Below the pieces are notes generated by a model. The model searched no databases, was not told where the DNA came from, and saw only the letters and a program-made list of their open reading frames with translations. Positions 44,447 through 52,412 of a stretch of 64,000 bases of DNA are shown in pieces. This DNA comes from Ectobacillus panaciterrae DSM 19096. GTDB taxonomy: Bacteria > Bacillota > Bacilli > Bacillales > Bacillaceae_G. The DNA lies in contig NZ_AUMR01000005.1 of the NCBI RefSeq assembly GCF_000430785.1, positions 122,174 to 186,173 on the forward strand, given 5' to 3'. The stretch's first letter is position 1; each line of letters starts with the position of its first letter. Position numbers and translations under genes: made by a program.

Positions 44447-44980
44447 CAGTTCTCATTCCTTTCTATAAATAAAAATTTTTCCGCTAACCCAAACTAGATT
44501 TTCGATTAGCATATAATGATGAAACCAGATGGATTTCATTGAAGAAGGATATACCATCCAGTTAAAAAATCACAACAGCTGCTTATATGCTATTTCATGA
44601 AAAATAAATATAAACAAAATATAAACAACAGGAACTGTTAGCTAGAGTTCCTGTTCATACCTTTTTTGTACTCATAAGTTTTGGAACAATCTCCAAAAAG
44701 ATACATATACACCAAAGATTTTTAAAACCAAGGTAACTTTAAATCATATAGGTTACTTTAAATAACAATAATGACCATCAAAAAATTTATCATTAAGAAA
44801 AATATGAGTAAATTATAAAATTATTATTCAAACCTTTATTATCACCTAGTTGTTTTGTTATATTTTAAAATACAAATAAAAAATCAATTATCTTTTTAAA
44901 GGATCTAAATCCATCCATCTTGGTTATTATAAGTACATTAAGCATTTTATTAATCACTTTATTATAAGGGGTGTGAGCAG
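44447..44980. other. AT-rich intergenic region
   Basis: About 530 bp with no gene. It holds the direct repeat AGGTAACTTTAAAT and AGGTTACTTTAAAT (44732-44765), about 220 bp before the hxlR remnant; these look like regulator sites that outlived their gene. Confidence 0.4.
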
Positions 44981-45075
44981 ATGGATTCAAAAATGAACCT
45001 ATGCCCTAAGGTAGAGCGCTCCTTGAATATTATTAGTAAAAACGGGCTAGTTTAATTATTTCTGTGTTATTTTTG
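44981..45075 (+). pseudogene. HxlR family regulator, N-terminal fragment
   Basis: GTGAGCAG precedes ATG 44981, then MDSKMNLCPKVERSLNIISK matches the start of the intact regulator at 39921 (LCPKIEKSFDLISK). One base is then missing near 45040, giving an early TAA, while the shifted frame still matches (LIISVLF). The remaining ~75 codons are absent and a terminator follows. Confidence 0.8.
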
Positions 45076-45078
45076 CAC

Positions 45079-45121
45079 AAAAAAACAGGACGAGCATAGT
45101 AAGTGCTCATCCTGCTTTTTT
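45079..45121. terminator. Bidirectional terminator
   Basis: Stem AAAAAACAGGACGAGCA / TGCTCATCCTGCTTTTTT with one mismatch; it serves pgl on the minus strand and the hxlR remnant on the plus strand. Confidence 0.9.
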
Positions 45122-45163
45122 GTAATGATAGAATTTTACAAAACTATAAATAGAAAATATAAC

Positions 45164-46219
45164 TTAAACATTCAAAAACTTAACGCATACTGGATCAGGT
45201 ACAGGAACATCAGACTGTAAAAGCGTTAGCTTTCCTGTAGACGCATTTCTTAAAAATAACACAAGATTGCTGGAATTCTGATTTGAAGCAACAAGGAATT
45301 TTTCGGTAGGGTCTAATACAAAATCCCGTGGCCAGCTCCCTTCTGTAGCTGTATGTTCGACAAAGGTAAGCTCACCGGAATCTTGATTCACACTAAAAAC
45401 AGCAATGCTGTCATGCCCTCGATTTGCTGCGTACACAAAACGGCCATCAGAAGAGATATGAATCGCGCTGCCTTGATTGTTTCCGTTAAATTCTTCTGGA
45501 ATGCTAGAAATATATTGTAACTCTGTAAAGCTGCCATCTTCAGCATTGTATGTTAGAACGATGACTTCCGAACTAAGCTCAGTCATCATATAGGCGAACT
45601 TTCCATTTGGATGAAACACAAGATGCCTTGGGCCGCTTCCTGGCTTGACAGACAAGCTGTTAACTTCTTGTAGTGTCCCATTGTTTACTTCATATGTAAT
45701 CAATTGGTCGATTCCTAAATCAACAGCCGCCACATACTTTTCATCAGGCGTAAACCCTGCGTAATGCGCGTGCGGTTTTTCTTGTCTTTCTTTATTTGGG
45801 CCCGAACCGTTATGTTCAATAATGGATGATGCAGGGCTTACAGTTCCATCTTCCTTTACTGCATATGACTCAATTGTCCCTTTATGGTAATTCGCTGTAA
45901 CTACCGTGCGATTTTCACTGTCAATACTAACATGACAAGGGGATGCTCCTTCTAATACTTGGGTGTTTAGTGGTTCAAGCTCTCCGGTCTGACCGTTAAT
46001 TGAATAGACAGCTACACCGCCTGATTCTCCTTCTTTTATGACAGAATAGAGATATCGATTATCTTGACTAATGGTCAAGTATGTAGGATTGTCCAGATTA
46101 GCAACTGCCTTTACATTCATGATTTTTGCTGTTTCTGTATCTAGCGTAAAGGTATAAATCCCTTTGCTGTCGCCTTTCGTATAAGTTCCAACATACCCAA
46201 TGCTGTTATTCGCCATCAT
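45164..46219 (-). CDS. pgl: 6-phosphogluconolactonase, YbhE/beta-propeller type
   Basis: The 351-residue protein hydrolyses 6-phosphogluconolactone between the Zwf and Gnd steps. It is a seven-bladed propeller of the lactonase family. Recurrent blade motifs are NPTYLTISQDNRYLY, SPCHVSIDSENRTVV, GPRHLVFHPNGKFAYMM, SAIHISSDGRFVYAANRG and WPRDFVLDPTEKFLVASNQ. Family hallmarks KPHAHYAGFTPDEKYV and GSGPRH are intact. GAGAGGAG precedes ATG 46219. It completes the oxidative pentose-phosphate set although it is a separate transcription unit, about 1.5 kb from zwf. Confidence 0.9.
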   Translation of the reverse strand: MMANNSIGYVGTYTKGDSKGIYTFTLDTETAKIMNVKAVANLDNPTYLTISQDNRYLYSVIKEGESGGVAVYSINGQTGELEPLNTQVLEGASPCHVSIDSENRTVVTANYHKGTIESYAVKEDGTVSPASSIIEHNGSGPNKERQEKPHAHYAGFTPDEKYVAAVDLGIDQLITYEVNNGTLQEVNSLSVKPGSGPRHLVFHPNGKFAYMMTELSSEVIVLTYNAEDGSFTELQYISSIPEEFNGNNQGSAIHISSDGRFVYAANRGHDSIAVFSVNQDSGELTFVEHTATEGSWPRDFVLDPTEKFLVASNQNSSNLVLFLRNASTGKLTLLQSDVPVPDPVCVKFLNV

Positions 46220-46575
46220 TGTATGCTCCTCTCAAAAAAATTTTCTCCATTTCATTATATCCTAAAGTTAGCTGTAAATAATCTTTTCAATTATACCGAC
46301 TTTTATCTTTTTATCATAAATTAGGCGAGAATACCTCCACTTCAAGGAGCGGAAGTGAGTAAGTGGGGGAGGTTCATAAATCTATAAAAAATAGGCTCTT
46401 TTCGCAAAGATTGATTTTATTTTAATTGTTGAGCCGACTGTGTTTGACGGGATGATGTTTATACATAATCTAAGTTGAGCTTGTCCATTATGACATAAAA
46501 GACAGGGGATTCTCGTGCCCTTGTAATTCTCCTATACCCTGCATATTGAAGGTTCACAACTACGCTACGCAAATA
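46220..46575. other. Intergenic, holds an IS-end-like hairpin
   Basis: No gene is seen. The only notable structure is the hairpin at 46331-46376, given separately. Confidence 0.5.
46331..46376. mobile_element. IS200/IS605-like end remnant (hairpin, opposite orientation)
   Basis: Read on the minus strand: ATGAACCTCCCCCAC, an inner part with CACTTCCGCTCCTTGAAGTG, and GGTATTCTCGCCTAA. It shares both flanks with 22771-22815 in inverse orientation. No transposase gene is near either copy. Confidence 0.5.
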
Positions 46576-46630
46576 TATGTATACAAGTGAATAAAAAAAC
46601 AGCTTATCTTATTTAGAAAAGCTGTTTTTA
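46576..46630. terminator. Solo left end of the ~175-bp repeat joined to a terminator
   Basis: TATGTATACAAGTGA then ATAAAAAAAC copies the left border of the dispersed repeat, but the sequence continues as a hairpin AAAAACAGCTT / AAGCTGTTTTT (46594-46629), which terminates the YmaF-like gene. It is either a deletion derivative or a terminator that shares the border by chance. Confidence 0.6.
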
Positions 46631-46635
46631 TAAAT

Positions 46636-47106
46636 TCATATAAGGGGTTTTTGAATTAAAGTGGCGAATTCTAACTCATGGACATGCCCGTCGTCTAATG
46701 TAGTAGTTCCTTTGACAAAGTGTACATGTTTGCCATTACCAACATGAATTGCGGGACCTGTTTCTATTGCGACCTCATGATGATGATTAAAAAAGTCGGT
46801 ATTAACCAGTATTACATGTACATGACTACTTCCTTTCGGGATCACTTCACTTGTAACTCCAGCAAAACGATGATTATGCCTATCGTCTCCTTCTTCTGCC
46901 AATTTAGTACTAGCTACAAATTCATGCACATGTGTCTGAACTGTCTCTGTTGAGTCTCCTGCATATGCTTTAGCAGGAACTGTTTGTGTTGGTTCTCCTG
47001 CATATGCTTGGGCAGGAACTGCTTGTGTTGATTTTTCTGCCTCAGTTTTTGTATTAGATTTATCTTCTCTTCGTTGTCTCTCTCTGCTTGATGGTTCTCT
47101 ACTCAT
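46636..47106 (-). CDS. YmaF-like His-rich protein
   Basis: The 156-residue product has a hydrophilic N-terminus (Arg/Glu/Lys), then a repeat of about 14 residues (AQAYAGEPTQTVPA, AKAYAGDSTETVQT, about 31-58), then the YmaF-type domain. That domain has His pairs at regular intervals: THVHEF, DRHNHRFAG, SSHVHVI, NHHHEV, KHVHFVKG, DGHVHELEF. The alternating H-x-H on beta strands suggests metal binding. No signal peptide is present. ATG 47106 follows AGGAGG. B. subtilis ymaF is near spore-related functions, but its role is unknown. Confidence 0.8.
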   Translation of the reverse strand: MSREPSSRERQRREDKSNTKTEAEKSTQAVPAQAYAGEPTQTVPAKAYAGDSTETVQTHVHEFVASTKLAEEGDDRHNHRFAGVTSEVIPKGSSHVHVILVNTDFFNHHHEVAIETGPAIHVGNGKHVHFVKGTTTLDDGHVHELEFATLIQKPLI

Positions 47107-47221
47107 AAAGACGATACCTCCTTTTATGCAAGAATATAATACATTATTATTAGAGCCGATAAGGATATATGCTAAGAAAATCCCTCGCTCAATTTAGAGA
47201 AGTGCATCAACCTTCTATAAC

Positions 47222-47406
47222 TATATACAAGTGAATAAAAAAACCGTCTTTTTTAGTGGGGAGAGATCATCCGGCGACGTGCGGAAGCGGTCAACCCCTT
47301 GTAGTGGTCCATGCAAGGGTAAACCATAGATAGAAAGAAAGCGCCAATGCCGTTTTGCTGTACCCAGCACATTGAAATGTCGAAATCATAAATCATTCAT
47401 ATATAT
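47222..47406 (+). repeat. ~185-bp dispersed repeat, copy G
   Basis: TATATACAAGTGA then ATAAAAAAACCGTC; GACGTGCGGAAGCGGTCAACCCC; the stem ACCCCTT / AAGGGT kept; right end AAATGTCGAAATCATAAATC..TATATA. It is joined head-to-tail to copy H by a shared TATATA. Confidence 0.9.
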
Positions 47407-47571
47407 ACACAAATGAATAAAAAAACACCTTTTTATAGTGGGGAGAGAGCATCCGGCGATGTGCAGAAGCGGTCAAACCTTTGGTTCATGCAAGGGGAAA
47501 CCAGAAGCATATCATACTTTTCGTTGCACATGGCACATGGACATGTCGAATTTATCATTCACTCATATATA
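47402..47571 (+). repeat. ~170-bp dispersed repeat, copy H
   Basis: TATATACACAAATGA then ATAAAAAAACACC; this copy begins after ATGA rather than GTGA. Core GAAGCGGTCAAACC, then CATGCAAGGGGAAACC and ACATGTCGAATTTATC..TATATA. Confidence 0.9.
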
Positions 47572-47654
47572 GGCGTAAGACAATTCTAAGCCATTTTAGT
47601 CACCGCGTTCTTGCCTTTTAAGTATTTAAATGAATTTTCCCCCTAAACATGAAT

Positions 47655-47692
47655 ACACATAGGGCACCCTTACGTATAAGTGCCCTATGTGT
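47655..47692. terminator. Hairpin after dedA
   Basis: Perfect 13-bp stem ACACATAGGGCAC / GTGCCCTATGTGT directly at the dedA stop codon. The T-run on the minus strand is weak. Confidence 0.65.
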
Positions 47693-47693
47693 A

Positions 47694-48296
47694 TTAAGTC
47701 TCTATTCTTTTCTTTCTAAATTTCATATAAAACAGAAGGATAATGAATATCGTCAGACATAACAAAATGGCATATCTGCTGTAATGACCTACATATTTGT
47801 GCACCAGGTGCCACTCTTGTCCAAGTTTTCTCCCAAGCGTTATAAAAGTAAAGACCCATATGAGGGCTCCTGACCATGAATATAAAATAAACTTCAGAAA
47901 AGGCATACGAGTTACGCCGGCTAAATAAGCTGTGACATGTCTAACACCCGGTATAAAATAACCGATAAAAAGTAAAAATGGGCCAAATTTGTTGAAGAGT
48001 CGACGTGTATAATTGATTTTCTTTTCCGTAATATGAATCTTCGGACCATATTTTTGTAAAAACGGAATTCCCAGCAGGACTCCTAACAGATAACTGACAG
48101 AAATCCCAACACTGGCACCGATATACCCGCTTACCAGCGATCCTATATACGACATTTCTCCCTTATGCACGTTATAGCCCACAAAGGTAAGCAGCGTTTC
48201 ATCCGGTACTGGTAAACCAATGATTCCCCCTACCATCGCAATAATAATTCCTATGTATCCGTAATGACTAATAAAATGAGCGAGATAATGCTCCAT
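47694..48296 (-). CDS. DedA family membrane protein
   Basis: The 200-residue integral membrane protein has about five helices. Family marks are GLPVPDETLLTFVGY (about 27-41), IGASVGISVSYLLG, a Lys/Arg-rich amphipathic segment FNKFGPFLLFIGYFIPGVRH (about 107-126; 'GRFIPGVR' type) and TRMPFLKFILYSWSGALIW. DedA proteins act as scramblases for undecaprenyl phosphate or phospholipids, and the specific lipid is not clear here. ATG 48296 follows TTAGAGGTG. Confidence 0.9.
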   Translation of the reverse strand: MEHYLAHFISHYGYIGIIIAMVGGIIGLPVPDETLLTFVGYNVHKGEMSYIGSLVSGYIGASVGISVSYLLGVLLGIPFLQKYGPKIHITEKKINYTRRLFNKFGPFLLFIGYFIPGVRHVTAYLAGVTRMPFLKFILYSWSGALIWVFTFITLGRKLGQEWHLVHKYVGHYSRYAILLCLTIFIILLFYMKFRKKRIET

Positions 48297-48304
48297 TTGT
48301 TATC

Positions 48305-48588
48305 ACCTCTAATTTGTATGCAGACTCATCACAGCTGTATGGCTCGATAAAACCATGATTTTCATTACAAATAGTGTGCCATATATCGTAGTAGCTTTAT
48401 TCTTGTACCTATGGTTTGGAAGCAAAAAAACAGACACTCTTGAAAATCAGCATATTGCTTTACATGCTTTATTTGCTGCAATAATAGATCCTATTTTCGA
48501 ATTTATGTTTTGGCTATATGCAAAAGCAGCTGCCCCATTCCCATTGCTGAGAAGATACAGCTCAAAACGATTGAATGAACACAACTGA
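48305..48588 (+). pseudogene. BcrC-like PAP2 phosphatase fragment
   Basis: The open frame reads WLDKTMIFITNSVPYIVVAL then FLYLWFGSKK and NQHIALHALFAAII, the pattern of the first two helices of BcrC-type undecaprenyl-diphosphatase. The N-terminal ~15 residues lack a start with a ribosome site, and after residue ~50 the sequence no longer fits. The catalytic KxxxxxxRP, PSGH and SRxxxxxHxxxD motifs are all missing, so it cannot be active. Confidence 0.55.
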
Positions 48589-48606
48589 ACCGAATGAAAA
48601 ATTCCA

Positions 48607-48690
48607 TTTATATGCACGTGAATAAAAAAGCCGTCTTTTTATAGCGGGGAGAGATCAAAAGACGTGCAGAAGCGGTCAAAGCCTTCCAGA
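48607..48690 (+). repeat. Dispersed repeat, partial copy I (left half)
   Basis: TATATGCACGTGA then ATAAAAAAGCCGTC, ATAGCGGGGAGAGATC, GACGTGCAGAAGCGGTCAAAG. The right half is lost. Confidence 0.8.
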
Positions 48691-48956
48691 CGCCCTCCCT
48701 GTGTCTTTTTACTAAGCATATAGGTTTGTTCTTTTGTTGGCTGTATCCTGTGAACAGTCACAAACAGAAGAACGGAACGGAAAGCATTGGCGCGGAATTT
48801 TATACTTTCTTACTATATAAAAAAACCGCCGCCAAAGGAGGGCGGTGATTTGCGATGAATGCTCCTGTATTTCCTGTACAATGGATACTTACGGACTGCC
48901 AGATGTTATCGGTCTCGTGTACTGATTGACTGGAAGAAAATCATCTCTCTAAATCA
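48691..48956. other. Intergenic with short terminator
   Basis: No gene is seen. ACCGCC / GGGCGGT forms a hairpin at 48827-48847. Confidence 0.4.
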
Positions 48957-49163
48957 TTAGGTGTCTGCCCCATTGCTATCATGGTCTGACCAAACGCCAA
49001 GCAATACCCCCAATGTGTACACAAGCTCCTGCCATTGTCCCAGTTCTCCCTGGAATCCTGCATATCCAAAAGTTTTCAGGATTATGCCGGCCAGTGCAAA
49101 AAGCGCAACCCAAGTCTTCCAGTTACGCAAACGCTTAATAATGTTCTCTTTCGTAAATTTCAT
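48957..49163 (-). CDS. Small holin-like membrane protein
   Basis: The 68-residue product starts at ATG 49163 behind AGAGGTG. A basic amphipathic start (MKFTKENIIKRLRNWKTW) is followed by a membrane helix (VALFALAGIILKTFGYAG), a polar turn and a second hydrophobic stretch (LVYTLGVLLGVWSD) with a charged tail. This matches the layout of phi LC3-type phage holins. No endolysin or phage genes are beside it, so it is a phage remnant or a domesticated holin. The family call is tentative. Confidence 0.5.
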   Translation of the reverse strand: MKFTKENIIKRLRNWKTWVALFALAGIILKTFGYAGFQGELGQWQELVYTLGVLLGVWSDHDSNGADT

Positions 49164-49355
49164 ACTATATCACCTCTTCTCTTGTGTGAGCCGAATGTTG
49201 TCAAAATCAAAATACACATCGGCTTGTCCTATACTATTCAAAGCAGGAGTCAGCGGTGATAAGACGAAAACACAAAATTAAGACATTTTAATATGAAGAA
49301 TACACCAATAAGAACTTATGTTCGTTTTTAGTGTGATAGATATTGGAATTTACTC

Positions 49356-49538
49356 TATATACAAGTGAATAAAAAAACCGTCTTTTATAGTGGGGAGAGA
49401 TCATCCGGCGACGTGCAGAAGCGGTCAAACCTTTGCAGCGGTTCATGCAAGAGTAAACCAGAGAGAAGAAGCATACCATACTCCCTTTTGGTTACACATA
49501 GCACATGGACATGTCGAATTTATCATTCACTCATATAT
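49356..49538 (+). repeat. ~183-bp dispersed repeat, copy J
   Basis: TATATACAAGTGA then ATAAAAAAACCGTC; GACGTGCAGAAGCGGTCAAACC; CATGCAAGAGTAAACC; CATACCATACTCCC; ACATGTCGAATTTATC..TATAT. Same subtype as C and H. Confidence 0.9.
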
Positions 49539-49574
49539 GCATGAGTTTTTCTGATGTAAGTATTTTAGCCATCG

Positions 49575-49612
49575 TTCTAGCCGGCGGAGCTAAACATCAC
49601 GAAAAGCGCAGC
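49575..49612. repeat. Fragment of the GAAAAGCGG..CTAGACAT family
   Basis: CTAGCCGGCGGAGCTAAACATC followed by ACGAAAAGCGCAGCTGG: the end of one unit joined to the start of another. Confidence 0.65.
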
Positions 49613-49661
49613 TGGGCATACTCCCAGAATTTCACACTTCCGTATTTTATTAAGAAAAATG

Positions 49662-49690
49662 AAAAACCCTCCGGTATACGGAGGCGTTTC
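49662..49690 (-). terminator. Hairpin after the beta-helix gene
   Basis: CCTCCG / CGGAGG stem with A-rich upstream (T-run on the minus strand), 9 bases past the stop. Confidence 0.6.
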
Positions 49691-49698
49691 CTACCTTC

Positions 49699-50460
49699 CT
49701 ATTCTAAAACTCTTTCATTTGCACGGATACTGCTCCGCTTCAGCTTTTTCGCCTTCTGATTGGATCTTTTCATCTTCATTTTACAATACCAATATTGCGG
49801 CTTCAGCCTCGTTAAGCCTTTTTCTATCTGCTTATTGTCCGCAAATTCTATTTTTTTGGCTGTGTCCACCCAAAATGCGGATGATCCATTTTCGTGATAT
49901 TGGTTGGAAGTAACAGTACCTGTAACAGAATCGGATATTTTCATGCCATAGCTCGTATTTCTTGCGAATATATTATGCTTTACTTCCGCCGTTGCTTCCT
50001 CTTTTAATTGCACGCCGATTCCGTTTTCTTCTATTGAATTATTCATCATCACAAGGTACGCAGCACCTCCGCATATTACGCCTGCATGAGAATGCTGGCT
50101 GCAAGTGTTATTGACGAACCATATTTTCGTGTTTCCGAAAATGCCTGCTCCATTTTCTTTATTGCTTTGGAAGTGATTGTTTTCCATTGTTCCGCGTGCT
50201 GTTCCTTCTATATATAAACCATTTGTATTATCGTAAAAGGAATTTCCCTCAAACAGCTCTGCTCTCACGTTATCGGTTACATGCATACCGATTTCGCGAT
50301 TTTGTTCTATCGTATTTTTCGTACAGGAAATGGCGCTGTCGCCACACGCCCGTATACCGTGCGTATTGTCATTGACTTTGTTGTTTAGCAGCACAATATT
50401 TGCACGTACTTCGACAAGGATACCTGTTTCGTTATTCGTACATGTATTCTCTGAAACTGC
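49699..50460 (-). pseudogene. Right-handed beta-helix protein, truncated at its N-terminus
   Basis: The frame is open from 50460 (within repeat K up to about 50510) to 49699. It encodes about 254 residues of a NosD/pectate-lyase-like parallel beta-helix: CTNNETGILV, NNKVNDNTHGIRACG, NTIEQNREIGMHVTDN, NSFYDNTNGLYIEG, NNHFQSNKENGAGIFG, NNSIEENGIGVQLKE. Each ~23-residue rung carries an N-(x)-I/N pattern. The start codon and any signal or first rungs have been replaced by repeat copy K; a GTG at 50394 could initiate but lacks a clear ribosome site. The C-terminus is Lys/Arg-rich. Insertion of the repeat is the likely cause of the truncation. Confidence 0.7.
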
Positions 50461-50523
50461 CGCTTCTGCACGTCTTTTAATCTCTCCCCCTATAAAAAGA
50501 CGGTTTTTTATTCACTTGTATAT
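50461..50523 (-). repeat. Dispersed repeat, partial copy K (left end, reverse)
   Basis: In reverse it reads TATATACAAGTGA then ATAAAAAACCGTC, ATAGGGGGAGAGATT, GACGTGCAGAAGCGG and stops there, at the broken beta-helix gene. Confidence 0.85.
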
Positions 50524-50657
50524 AAAACGCGAGAACACCGATGAACTGAAGTATATCGGGAAAAGAATAAGCCCGTTCCTCACATCCATTCGCTCATGAC
50601 TCCAGTTGCACATACACTGCAGTAAGATAATCTAAATAGCAGGAAAGGAAGAGATAT
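50524..50657. other. Short intergenic region, promoter of the 54-residue protein
   Basis: About 135 bp. No repeat or gene is seen. Confidence 0.35.
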
Positions 50658-50822
50658 ATGAATGAAAAAAAGTTTGACCACGGCGATTCCGACTCTAATG
50701 GAAACATTACTTTAACGATCATTAGCATCGTATTTACCCTTGTGTTCATCGGCGGTATGTATTCCTACACATCAAGTATACTATCCTCTGCCTCTGATAT
50801 TACCCCAGGCTCTGAGGCTTAG
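50658..50822 (+). CDS. Small single-pass membrane protein (54 residues)
   Basis: ATG 50658 has AGGAAAGGAAGAG upstream. The product has a polar N-terminus (MNEKKFDHGDSDSNG), one membrane helix (ITLTIISIVFTLVFIGGMYS) and a Ser-rich outside tail ending SDITPGSEA. No family is recognised. The good ribosome site and codon pattern support it as real. Repeat L begins 16 bp after its stop. Confidence 0.6.
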   Translation: MNEKKFDHGDSDSNGNITLTIISIVFTLVFIGGMYSYTSSILSSASDITPGSEA

Positions 50823-50837
50823 CAAAGCTTACTCATC

Positions 50838-51016
50838 TATATATGAATGATTTATGATTTCGACATTTCAATGTGCTGTGTACAGAGGCATTGGCGCTTT
50901 CTTCCTATCTATGGTTTACCCTTGCATGGACCACTACAAGGGTTTGACCGCTTCCGCACGTCGCCGGATGCTCTCACCCCACTGTAAAAAGACGTTTTTT
51001 TATTCAGTTGTATATA
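50838..51016 (-). repeat. ~179-bp dispersed repeat, copy L (reverse)
   Basis: In reverse: TATATACAACTGA then ATAAAAAAACG; GACGTGCGGAAGCGGTCAAACC; CATGCAAGGGTAAACC; right end GAAATGTCGAAATCATAAATC..TATATA. Closest to copy G. Confidence 0.9.
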
Positions 51017-51027
51017 GCTTGCATAGC

Positions 51028-51064
51028 AAAAGGCATCTCATCAGCATGGATGAGATGCCTTTTT
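51028..51064. terminator. Rho-independent terminator
   Basis: Perfect stem AAAGGCATCTCATC / GATGAGATGCCTTTTT next to repeat L; it may belong to the 50658-50822 gene. Confidence 0.85.
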
Positions 51065-51170
51065 GTTTATCTTTATATTTGCGGGCGTAAAACTACGATA
51101 CCTTTAGGTTCGTGGTAGTTCACAATGGAAATGAATATCGTATCTAAAATACTTGCCGCAGCCCGCCCAT

Positions 51171-52412
51171 TTACATAAACGACATTTCTTCCTGATGCAG
51201 CTGTTGATGAGGCCAAAGAACATTCTGGTCTTTAAACGCTTTCTCCAGCTGACGATAAAATTGCTCGTCCTTAAGCGTTTCTTCCGTTATATCCTTGAAG
51301 GTGCTGTGAAGCTCGATGCGCTTCAGCACCTCCTCCGCATGCGGGATTTCATCGCTCAGCAGCAAATCGATATACCCTCTTACCGCTTCCTCCTCAAGCG
51401 GTGCCGCAGCATTGTTCAACAGCTCCCCCGGCGGATTCATCATCAAAATCGGGGTGAAATTATTGATCAGCTCCCGCTTCGTATTTTCGATTTGCTTGGC
51501 GACTTCCTTTTGCAGATGCACTGTGTACGCTTCTATTTCTTCTTTAATATGACCGAACTCTTGGAGAAATCGTTCCTTCTCCCGCATCAATATGACATTC
51601 CCGTACTTTGGAATCGTATGCGTATATTTCCCACGCAATCGCTCCACCTTCTCGGCCATCGGCTTCGTATGAACCGAAAAGCTCTTATCGAACAGCTGAT
51701 ATGAAGCTTTTACCTTCTCTTCAAACCCTTTTTCCTTCGCGATATTTAACAGATGGCTCGGAATTTTAATCGTCGTCTTCTCCAACCGTCCTCCGGTAAA
51801 GGTAATTTCCACGAATTGAATGAGGCTCCTGTACTGGGAGAGCTTTTTTTGCAAGCTGAAGTCGGGGGCGGGCTGTCTCATAAGCTCTTCTTTTAGTTTG
51901 TTGATTTTCGTATCGTCCAGCGTATTGCTTCTGCTGACGATTCCCTTTCTAACGGCCGGGTCGGAAAGCTCTTCCTCAGACACATTGAACAGGTCCAGCT
52001 GCGCTCCAGACAAAGCATGGACATACTCTTGAAACAGAGGATGCTCTATACTCCCCGTCACCGCATTTTTCTTTTCATTCACAGAGCCTTGCTCCTTGGA
52101 AATAGGTGCATATATCCAGCCTTGGCCGTCCGCAATGAAAAGGCCCATCCGCAATCCGCGAACATCCTTCACTTGAACATGACATTCATCCAAAATCTCC
52201 AGCGCAGCGATTTCTCCGTACCCTTCCCTATACACATCAGGGCTGCAGTCAAGCGTAACCATAACGCGATTCCTGCTTGTTCTTTTGACAAATGCAGCGA
52301 TTGCCTGCGCAATTTGTATATCCATGGCCGGGGCGATATAAACGACTTGGAAGCTTGCATCAGAGATGAGGCTTACAATCTTTTCACTTGTTACAGCGGT
52401 AAAATGATTCAC
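51171..52412 (-). CDS. Uncharacterised cytoplasmic protein with a PLD-like N-terminal domain
   Basis: The 413-residue protein has no signal or membrane segment. Residues about 10-105 look like a phospholipase-D-type fold (VVYIAPAMDIQIAQAIAAFV, NRVMVTLDCSPDVYR.., VQVKDVRGLRMGLFIADGQG), but the catalytic HxK is absent: the corresponding place reads GLRMGLFIADG. The remaining ~300 residues are helical and charged with possible coiled coil (about 190-350), without a known motif. The Cys-poor, soluble character suggests an intracellular binding or sensing role. It stands alone, divergent from the opuA operon. I do not recognise a named family. Confidence 0.7.
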   Translation of the reverse strand: MNHFTAVTSEKIVSLISDASFQVVYIAPAMDIQIAQAIAAFVKRTSRNRVMVTLDCSPDVYREGYGEIAALEILDECHVQVKDVRGLRMGLFIADGQGWIYAPISKEQGSVNEKKNAVTGSIEHPLFQEYVHALSGAQLDLFNVSEEELSDPAVRKGIVSRSNTLDDTKINKLKEELMRQPAPDFSLQKKLSQYRSLIQFVEITFTGGRLEKTTIKIPSHLLNIAKEKGFEEKVKASYQLFDKSFSVHTKPMAEKVERLRGKYTHTIPKYGNVILMREKERFLQEFGHIKEEIEAYTVHLQKEVAKQIENTKRELINNFTPILMMNPPGELLNNAAAPLEEEAVRGYIDLLLSDEIPHAEEVLKRIELHSTFKDITEETLKDEQFYRQLEKAFKDQNVLWPHQQLHQEEMSFM

